This document shows positions 55,401-64,000 of a stretch of DNA of 64,000 bases, in pieces. Numbering within the stretch: position 1 is the stretch's first letter; each line of letters starts with the position of its first letter. Under the pieces are notes generated by a model that was given only the letters and a program-made list of their open reading frames with translations, was not told the DNA's origin and searched no databases. Where the stretch lies: positions 2,790,001 through 2,854,000 of the forward strand of contig CM076153.1 in NCBI GenBank assembly GCA_038025085.1, written 5' to 3'. This DNA comes from Tetragonia tetragonoides (Eukaryota > Streptophyta > Magnoliopsida > Caryophyllales > Aizoaceae). The position numbers were made by a program, and so were the translations under genes.

Positions 55401-58400
55401 CTCGCTGGGACATGGGACATGAAATGTTGAGCCTTAAGTACATGTAGCAGGAAGAAAGAAAAATCTGTATTGGCAAGGCTGTGGTATAAATGTATAATAG
55501 TAATGAACATTTGACACTAAAGATATCTTACAACCAGTCAATACTAGCAGCCAGTTAAAGGTAATAGCATAGTACAATGAGCTAACAATAATCAGCTCAC
55601 AAAATCAGCTTGCAGCTACCTACTTGCCCATACAGGGTCCAAGATAGAAGCTCATTCGCTTCGAGACGTAAGAGTCCGAGGATATCTTTTACACTGTTGA
55701 TGTTGGAATGAGAAAAGTCCCCTATGGTGAACTTCTCCACCTTTTCCTTCACTTCAATCAGACTATAACCAGGCTCCCATTCTCAAACCACTACCCTTCA
55801 GCATCTTCCTTGCTTCTGCCACACCATACCATAAACTATCTGAAGCATACAAGTTTGATAGCAAGACAAAAGGGGAGGTACTAATAGGCTGAAGTTTCAG
55901 TAGATGTTCTCCCAGACGTTCTCCAATGGCAACCTCACCATACGGCAAGACAAAAATATTTTGTCTTCTATTTCATGAACAACATTTTTGACTTATTGTT
56001 TCCAAGGATTCTGTTTAGGTATTTTGTCAGATTTGAAAGGTTTTGAGTGCCTCAAGATGCGTGATGCATCAGTGGCAAAATATCATTTGTGGCTTACTTC
56101 CGTTGTTCAGTTGACCATCTTCACTTGTACTTCATTATTAGTCACTTCATCAATTGGCCATGTGAAAACCTTTTGCAGTGCCATAAAGAGTTTGAGTTGG
56201 ATAGTTTCCTTCATCTGTTAAGCAGACAAACCCAACCATGAAAGTTGGTAGATAGTGCATACATTTCTGGATTCTTCTGATGATTTTGCCTGAATATGAT
56301 CCAGGTTGCTGCAAAAGTCATAGGTGAAGTTCAAGCTCTTATGATATTTCCAGTCATACCATACGCCATCCTTGCGATCTTTTACATGCTTTGGTTGTCT
56401 GCTGCTTTCCACTTATTTAGCTCTGGTGAGGTTCGCCAAAATAACTGCGACTCCAATTGCTGTGCATACGATCTTGGGTTAAAACGGATCAGCTGTGAAC
56501 GCTGTTGTGGTTACAGCATTCACTATACTCCTCACATAGGAGTTGCCATCCTCTTTCACTTGTTTGGTGGTTACTGGGCTACACATTTCTTCATCGCAAG
56601 CTCATCCACTGTGATTGCGGGCTCTGTGGCTTCTTATTATTGGGCTCGTGGTGATGCATCGGTAAGTTCCCAGTTCTCCTGAATTGAAGTTTCAGTGCCA
56701 TAGGCATTGCAAGTTTATGTAACCTAAAATTCTGACATTATGGCCCGTCCAAACATCTGAAGCATACAAAATCAGTTATTCACACTGAAAACAGAAAAGG
56801 CTAAAAGTCTTCATGCATCACTTTTGTGAAGAAGTTCAAAATTTAAATTTGTTGCTATATAAAAGCTATCTATTGCTGCTGTGCTTGTCCATTTTTTATT
56901 TATACCTTAAATTTCACTGAGAAGGCCCTTAGGTTAACATTCTTGCATGTGAATGTGGGTGGGCTCAGTAGGCATGTGTTGAAGCTCATGTATATCATGG
57001 GTGTGTGTGGCGGGAGGTCGTATGTGTTCTTCCAAAATTTCTTATTAGTTTTGTCTGCTGCACAAAGATCATGCACACTGGTATTAGCTGCTTTGCATTG
57101 GCAGCTTTGTCATATTCAGCACTCAATCAGAAGAACTCCAGACTATTTTATGTTTGGTACTTGTAGTGAAGCATATGGACAGGTGTAGCAATTTCAATTA
57201 AGTTGCTTACATGTGATCATCGCTTACCCCATTAGAGCTGGGAGCCTCATGAGAGGCATGGTGGTAATTATAATGAAAGATATTGCTGGGCGTGCTCGGA
57301 ATTTGTTGTGTCATATTTGGTAGATCGTGAAATTTTATGCTTTGACAATAGCTGGATCACCCCTGATTTATGGTTCAGATTATTAATTTCGACAAGGATT
57401 TAATCTCATTAAATTAACTACCAGAACTGAATGAGCTTGGGGTCGGTAGCCCAGTGGCGCACTGATTATTTCTTGGCTAGACCTAGGAGTAGCCAATTTG
57501 GCTACACCCACAATGAAGTAATAGGTTTGTAGCAATGAAGTGTTAGGTTAGTACTTTAGTAATAATGAATTGCTCTACATTATAAAAAAACTTTTAGCAT
57601 TTTACAAGAACCATGGTGGCGCAACCCCCCCCCCCCTTGTTCCCGCCTTGCCGGGAAGTTCCCGGAAATGACCTGGGTTCGAGGCTCATTTCCAACAAAT
57701 TTGAAAGCTTCCTTGCTATTCAAAAAAAGTACCAGAACTGTGATTCAAAAAATAGAAGTACCAGAACTGAATGTACCTACATCTTACAGTTTTGTACCTA
57801 TCCCGTGAATCCCCTCTCTCGGGGTAATAAGTTTTATTTGGACAATTCAGCTGTTGGATCCAAGGGGCATGAAAAACATATTTATGTTTGCGCGTTTCGA
57901 CTGTAACTCGCGACTTGTATTTCTCATGTTGGTTAGGTGTACAACTGGACCTCCCCAAAACCTGCCCTCTGTGTGATCCTTCCTGGGTGGTGGTTGTTAA
58001 TTTCTGCACCTACTCGGCTACAATGGCTTGTGTACACTATCTCTCGACTGACTTTTTGACATTGCATTTGCAGCCAGATATTCCATTTCTACCAGTATTT
58101 GCCTCAATGAAGAGACTCGCAAGATACAGCTTGGGGTCTGTTGCTGTTGGCTCTCTAGTTCTATCTTTCGTAGAATCAATCCGCTTTATACTTGAATCAA
58201 TTCGTCGGAAGCTGAAAGTTTCCTATACTGCCCCAGAAAATTGGTTTGGGAAGATAATCTGTCACTCCTCGAAGTGTTGCCAGAAATGTGTTGAGTGGAC
58301 CATCAGATCTATGAATCGTAATGCCTATATAATGGTAAGCTCGTTCATCTCTACTCTATTTTTTGTGTGAGAAATTGAGTCTTCCCTAGGGCCCTAACAA

Positions 58401-60265
58401 AGAAACAACACTAAAGAAGATATAGTTTACAACAGAGGCTCATGTAATATACAAGACCAAATTTCTTTCAAAGATATAAAAATAAAAATAATATACAAGA
58501 CCAAAGGTTGAAACTGCTGGCATGACTGTAATCGCATTTTAAGGCTTTTAACTTCATTTGACTATAACTAAGTGGGCCAAAAACTCACCACACTAACTTT
58601 GTATGGTATAGAACTTGCGTCAATTATCCATTTGTTTTATTCTCCACATTCATTTGAGTTTATTTTCCAGAGCTTGCATTTACTAGCTGTTATAGCACAT
58701 GGTCTCCAAAGCAATTGTTCTAGCTGTGAAAACATGGCCAGCTTTAGGGTATCTCAACTCTTGAATGGCCAGCTTTAGGATATCTCAATGTTCTAAGGAA
58801 GTAATTGATTATTTCCAACTGTTTCCATTCATAAAACCAGTCCACTCTAATGTGCTAGAACAATTGAGTACCATGAGTCACACAGCTTAATTTCGGATTA
58901 TATTCAAATATTCTAGGGGAAAAGACATTAAGATTATACTAAATCCCAATTAGTAGAATGTCTGGTAATGATGTTCTCTTCCATATAGTTTTCCATAAGC
59001 TATGTTAGCTGGACTTTGATACCTGTGCTGGATTTAGGATATATATCCTGTGGCCCGCCCTGATTTATGAAATTCTCCTTTGTATTAGATCTAATTTGGA
59101 AGTATTATTCCCATTTTTGGGTAACAGTTATCTGATGTGGGTATTTTGGAGTAGAAAAAGAGTTCAAGTCACATACTCATGAATATTTTATGCTTTAAAC
59201 CTTTTTGTGAAGCATACTTATGCTTATCAATTGTGATTTGCAGATTGCCATAACTGGTAAAAGCTTCTTTAAATCATCAGCTATTGCTACTGAGTTGATT
59301 ATGAATAACATACTAAGAATAAGGAAGGTTAATGTTATTGGAGATGTTATTCTCTCTCTTGGGAAGTTGTGTGTTAGCCTTTCAAGTGCTTTGTTCGGAT
59401 TCCTCATGTTGGATTCTCACAAATACAAGTCTGCGCACAATAAGATCTCTTCTCCATTGTTCCCGGTGCTGGTATGTTTTCTTTACTTCCTTCTTCCTGC
59501 ATGTACAATTTCCTTGTCTCTGACATAGATTTGATGAGTTCAGGCACAATAGTATTATTCAAAAATATTTGCGTTTTCTGGAAGTGATTTTAAATGACCT
59601 TCTCAATATGTAGTACTCTATATTCCTTCTCTTTGCTTGTTGGAATTCAGTGTATTTCACTTCTTCTTCACAGCTTTCATCATAGGAAAGCCTGCAGTAT
59701 TAGGCTTTTCGATACATGCTTTAAAAGGGTAAAAAAATTAGCTATTTTATGGATGATGGTTAACAGTGCCTAACAAACCTTCAAGCATGTTGCGGCTAGG
59801 CAACTGATATCAGCTCTTCTCACTTTATAAAAAGGGGGTGATGAGTATGTCATCCTTTTTTCTCAATTTTCGATGGATGATTATTATCGCTTGAAGCAAA
59901 CAGTATAAATGAAATGACACAACTGCTCGGTCTTCCTTTGAGTCTGCATAAAACAGAAGAACTCTCTAGGCTGCATCTTGCTTGTATTTTTGCATTAGGG
60001 AGTTTTAATTTATTAGTTGTATAGCTATAAACTTACTTGAATTGGCCTCTAATGATGCAACAATGTCCTTGTTTTGCAGGCATGTTGGGGCCTGGGTTAT
60101 GTGGTTGCAACCCTATTCTTTGGTGTGGTGGAGATGTCGATTGACACCATTATTCTCTCGTTTTGTCAAGATGCTGAGGAGCACCAGGGCACGGCCCAGT
60201 TTGCTCCTCCCCTTCTCATGGAAACCTTTAATGAGCAAAACGAGATGCAAAGACTCACGCAGTGA
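49487..60265 (+). CDS. CHER1: choline transporter-like protein (CTL1/CHER1-like, SLC44 family), ten exons
   Basis: Exons 49487-49668, 51809-52167, 52342-52487, 52814-52997, 53187-53260, 53604-53717, 56305-56661, 58074-58334, 59244-59471 and 60080-60265 join in frame to 696 residues, close to the roughly 700 of Arabidopsis CHER1. It starts GPLIGRYPSSDGG, then TM1 (LVFLLIFIGFWVAMIV), a large Cys-containing loop (LCGDKH...WVCDYPDGD) and a series of further membrane helices; conserved blocks include YYLKAGWIGNDAVTP, YSIHYTPHIG and VEMSIDTIILSFCQD. CHER1 acts in phloem and trans-Golgi/plasma membrane trafficking and is needed for sieve-plate formation and choline balance. Introns 2 (52168) and 6 (53718) use GC donors (GCAAGT). 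Intron 6 contains the duplicated array and PPR fragment. Confidence 0.93.
50335..50360. repeat. poly-T run in transporter intron 1
   Basis: About 20 T after CTTTTCC repeats. Intron 1 (49669-51808) otherwise shows no gene; a G-run of about 12 lies near 50717-50729. Confidence 0.8.
54375..55400 (-). repeat. 305-bp tandem array 5 (3 units, inverted)
   Basis: Landmarks lie near 54670, 54985 and 55300. It is the copy of array 3 with one unit fewer, lying antisense in the transporter pre-mRNA. Confidence 0.9.
55611..55943 (-). pseudogene. 3' fragment of the PLS PPR gene
   Basis: Corresponds to the last 110 or so codons (E/E+ region) of the gene at 44473-46257, about 97% identical by eye. A one-base insertion near 55777 (extra base in the GGCTCC...TCTCAAACC stretch) shifts the frame, and the original stop codon is changed. 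It has no promoter or 5' end, so it is a dead fragment, antisense within the transporter intron. Confidence 0.88.
57434..57758 (+). mobile_element. SINE-like insertion with 15-bp target duplication
   Basis: TACCAGAACTGAATG flanks it at 57419-57433 and 57759-57773. The head GGTAGCCCAGTGGCGCACTG resembles a tRNA box A and GGGTTCGAGGCTC (near 57675) a box B; the tail is A-rich. A C-run of about 13 lies at 57626. Spacing between the boxes is longer than in a simple tRNA head, so it may be composite. It lies in transporter intron 7. Confidence 0.65.
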
Positions 60266-60757
60266 TATTTTTAAAACGTCACAAGTTGAGCTGTTCTTAC
60301 ATCTTTGAAATGAGATACATGAAGCTCGTCAATGTTTTCGCCAGCACAAAGCTCCTGAACTTATTATCTGTTATTCTTGTGGCGGAGTTATTTTCTGTGT
60401 ATATATTCCCATTGCTAGTGCATTTAGTTGTGGTGGTGAGCTTTTGTTAATCTCAGGGGAAATGCTAATAGTAGACGTCCTTTCATAGTACTTGTATGAT
60501 GAGAGATGATGATGGTGTACTGTAATCCAGAAAAGATAATTTTTGGTGTCTACCTGAGGCTTACTTGTAATTGTTTGTCTATCAAGGTAAAATCTTTTCT
60601 GGCATATGAGATTGACTGAATTTTGCCTCTTCATAATTCTTTAGTCCTCTCATTTTCAACTTATTATCCTTTTTCTCTTGTGTAAATGGGATTCATTTTC
60701 ACTTTTGCCTTGTCTAAATGGAGGCTTTGGCCTAATGGCGAACATTGCACTTGTGTC
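60266..60757. other. 3' UTR of the transporter gene
   Basis: Probable 3' UTR to about 60620. No other gene is seen. Confidence 0.5.
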
Positions 60758-63700
60758 GGCAATTTAATATTTTCTAATGGATTGTCTTGCTTCTAACCTT
60801 GTCGTAAAAAAAATGACATTCATTGGCTTGTGGTGCCTCTATAAAAGTTAAAGAAATCTATCCCTAAATGACATTGTTTGTTGCATTATAGTTCTATGAT
60901 TAGTCATACTGTAAACTGTGATCTATATTTAACTGAGTGCTTAGAAAACGATTATTTGCCTTTTATTAACAAACTTGAGAATACTCTGTTGTACAGTTCT
61001 TCTACCAAAGCTATAATCATAGTAGACAATGAAATCCAAATGAACTAAGTACATCAAAAATTTATTGAAACAAAATCTGGGTGGCATATGTCCCATGTCT
61101 CAGCACCCAGTGAGCGCCATGTCCCATGTCCCATAGGTGAAATGGGAGTTCGGAGACCCGACCGTTTAGAGGCATCGAAGATGCTCTAGAGACGATAGAA
61201 CCCTCGGAGAAATTTGGGCAAAAACGGAAACCGAGCCCAAAGAAGCCGAAAATCAAAGGCACTCCACGTTTTTTGGGCTTCAGAGAGGCCCGGAATGAAG
61301 GTGTATATTTTTGCACCACATCGCACGGGACACCCTTAGGGAACAGAAGATGTCCCCGGGATCTGTTATCGGGTCCCTGATAGGCTTGTAAGGACGTTTT
61401 TACGGGACACCAATGTAAGAGTCGGAACACTAAAGGCATGGGTGATATCGAAGTTCGGGGATACGGATGAACCTCCCGGAGCACCGAGGGTTTCATTCGT
61501 ATCCCCGAGGGTCCTCTGGGGTTATGATAGACTCCCCGGAGAAGTTTGGGCAAAAATGACACTCGGGCCATCCGAAGCCGAAAACGAAGGCTATCATCCA
61601 CGTTTTTTGGGCTTCCGGGAGGCCCCAAAACTAAGGTGAATATTTTCGCACCACATCGCACAGAGCACCATTAGGGGACATGGGAGGCCCCCGGGGTTTT
61701 TTATCAGGTACCTGATGGGTTTAGAATGGCGTTTTATGGGACACTGGTGTAAGGGTCAGAACACCAAAGGCATAGGTGATATCGAAGTTCGGGGATTCGG
61801 ATGCCCCTCCCGAAGCACCTAGGGTCCTCTATGGTCATGATAGAACCCCCGGAGAAGTTTGGGAAAAAATGACACCCGTGCCCCTGGAGGACGAAAACGA
61901 AGGCTATAATCCACGTTTTTTGGGCTTACGGGAGGCTCCAAAACAAATGTGGATATTTTCGCACCATATCGTACGGAACATCCCTGCGGGACATGGGAGA
62001 CCCTCGGTGTTGATTATCCGGTCTTTGATATGTTTGAAAGGGAGTTTTTCAAGACACTAATGTAAGAGTCGGAACATCAAATACATGGGTGATATCAAAG
62101 TTCGAGGATCCGGATGACCCTTCCGGGGCACCGAGGGTCCTCTAGGGTCATGATAGAGCCCCCGGAGAAGTTTGGGCAAAAATGCCCGAGAAGCCGAAAA
62201 AGAAGGCAATAATCCACGTTTTTTGGGCTTTAGGGAGGTTCCAAAACAAATGTGGATATTTCAAACCACATCGCATGGAACACCCCTATGGGACATGGGA
62301 GACCCTCGGGGTTGATTATCTGGTCCCTGATAGATTTGGAAGGGCGTTTTACGGGACACTGGTGTAAGAGTCGGAACACCAAAGGCATGAGTGATATCAA
62401 AGTTTAGGGATCCGTATGACCCTCCCGTAGCACCAACGGTCTTCTAAGGCCATGACAGAGGCCACGGAGAAGTTTGGGCAAAAATGACACCCGGGCCCCG
62501 GGAAGCCAAAAACGAAGGCTATAATCCACGTTTTTTGGGCTTCCGGGAGGCCCCGAAACGAATGTGGATATTTTTGCACCACATCACACGTAACACCCCT
62601 AGGCGACTTGGGAGGCACCCGAGGTTGCTTATCTAGTACCTGATAGGTTTGGAAGGGCGTTTTGCGGGACACTGGTGTAAGAGCCGGAACACCTAAGGCA
62701 TGGGTGATATCGAAGTTCAGGGATCCGTATGACCCTCTCGGAGCAACGAGGGTCCTCTAGGGTCATGATATACTCCCGCAGAAGTTTGGGCAAAAATGAC
62801 ACCTGAACCCCGGTTTGCCGAATACGAAGGCTATAATCCACATGTTTTGAGCTTCTACATTGCACGGGACAACCATAGGGGACATGGGAGACTTGCAGGG
62901 TAGGTTATTGGGTCCTTGGTTAGGCTTGGAAGGGCCTCTTACTGAACATTGGAGGCTAATCCACGGTTTTTGAATGCCGAACATGGTTCCCCACCATCTC
63001 GTGCCACCAAACATACCCCCAAGGTCTCTCTACTATTATAGCGAGGTCTCATAATTGTTTTCCATTTGTTTGAAGTGATTTCTAATTTTATTTTTTTAAT
63101 ATTATTTCTATTTTTAGTGTACTTTATAAATTAAAAAATTAAATTAAATATCTACAATTTGTGAAAAAAAAATTCTGTAACTTAATAATATAATTGAAAA
63201 TTTTGAGGTGAAACTTTTGGAAAATAATTCTCCAAACTCTCAAAATTCTAGTATGAAAGTTATGCACTGGGTATGAAATTTTTTAATCAATTTCTACTTT
63301 TTTCAAATATATTTTTCTCTTTTTAAGCATAACTTTTAATTAAAAACTAAATAAAATTGGTTTAAACATTCAAGTTGGTATAACTGTTCAGATAAAACAA
63401 TGTAAAGCAATACATGGTACTAAGCTCAATGAAGTTGGAAGGATCATCTTGCAAAAAGAGGTGTAGATGCCCAATACCTATTAACACTCACAAAGAGAAA
63501 TACGAAAAATCTTACCAAAATAGGGATTGGTGGTACACGATGCCAGAAAGATGGCAGACGGCGGCGATGAGATCCATCAACATTGAACATATGGGAATGT
63601 AGGAGATGAATTGGTGATGTATGATTCTATCATCTATTCATGAGAGAGGAATTAGTTTCTTTTTTTTTTCTTCTTGTTGGCTCATCAATATGAAAGACAC

Positions 63701-63967
63701 ATTAGCTAACTACTTAATTTCTTTGATTTGTAAAGTCTGACAACTTGTGAGAATGAAGGGAAGGGAATGAATGAGTCATTAAACTCCATTATGTTTTTGT
63801 AACGCCTGATTGTTGCTACTTTTTCTCTTTTTTCCTTCTTTTGTTTACTGGTCATGAGTCACATGACACATTATAAGTGAATTGGCAAGTCATTCAGCAA
63901 TTTAGAAACTGATGCGGCGAGCTCTGATTTAATCATTGTTGTTTTAATCTAATTATATATAGATTAG
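60758..63967 (+). mobile_element. composite repeat element (copy 2) with array 6
   Basis: Left flank 60758-61100, array 61130-62940, end block 62960-63050 and right part 63100-63967 correspond in order to 27963-36033. It lacks the Stowaway insertion and the second end block. Homology ends after ATATATAGATTA near 63967. Confidence 0.65.
61130..62940 (+). repeat. 305-bp tandem array 6 (about 6 units)
   Basis: Landmarks lie near 61195, 61530, 61842, 62155, 62465 and 62770. One unit (about 61480) has a short internal duplication of the GAGGGT region, and the unit near 62170 lacks about 15 bp. No conserved reading frame is present. Confidence 0.9.
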
Positions 63968-64000
63968 GGTGAAATTTAAGTACTAGCAATACAGCAATCA

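Larger units (their letters stand above)
53948..55943. repeat. segmental duplication, derived copy in transporter intron 6
   Basis: Matches 42501-44806 in the same orientation. It is about 310 bp shorter, equal to one array unit. The right junction falls inside PPR coding sequence (after ACCATAC, 55943), where unrelated intron sequence resumes. Confidence 0.88.

Noticed and set aside
10079..62940. CRISPR array or prokaryotic repeat system
   Set aside because: Units are about 305 bp without spacers, and the window is clearly plant nuclear DNA.

Overview
This is nuclear DNA from a flowering plant, most likely a eudicot. Its genes are split by AT-rich introns, and the products are plant-type: chloroplast thioredoxin m, alpha-expansin, pentatricopeptide (PPR) proteins and a CHER1/CTL1-like choline transporter. 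The space between exons is packed with Ty1/copia, MITE, SINE, LINE-like and Helitron-like DNA. I cannot name the species from sequence alone.

Layout: 1-2579 holds the 5' parts of two nested minus-strand Ty1/copia elements, one with an LTR disrupted by an inverted integrase fragment. 2987-3300 is the last exon of a thioredoxin m gene. 8042-8824 is an RMA-type RING E3 ligase with a long 5'-UTR intron. 14083-15691 is a three-exon alpha-expansin. 16325-24971 is a two-exon mitochondrial-type PPR gene whose intron carries a 6.2-kb copia element with a 5-bp target duplication. 26260-41752 is an eight-exon SCI1-like gene with a 9.8-kb first intron. 44473-46257 (minus) is an intronless PLS-class PPR gene. 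49487-60265 is a ten-exon choline transporter-like gene.

The most unusual content is a GC-rich tandem repeat of about 305 bp that I could not assign to a known family. It occurs at six loci in both orientations, about 41 units in all: 10.1-11.6 kb (5 units, +), 28.4-33.9 kb (18, +, in SCI1 intron 1), 42.9-44.2 kb (4, -), 47.2-48.7 kb (5, +), 54.4-55.4 kb (3, -, in a transporter intron) and 61.1-62.9 kb (6, +). Two loci (about 27.96-36.03 and 60.77-63.97 kb) share long non-repeat flanks and look like copies of one composite element. A 2.3-kb block (42501-44806), including the 3' end of the PLS PPR gene and one array, has been copied into intron 6 of the transporter gene (53948-55943) with one array unit fewer.

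The seven host genes are functionally unrelated housekeeping or developmental genes, as expected in a plant chromosome arm; there is no operon-like logic. Exon boundaries were set by reading splice sites and checking that the reading frame and known family sequence continue. Counts and identities given as approximate were made by eye.
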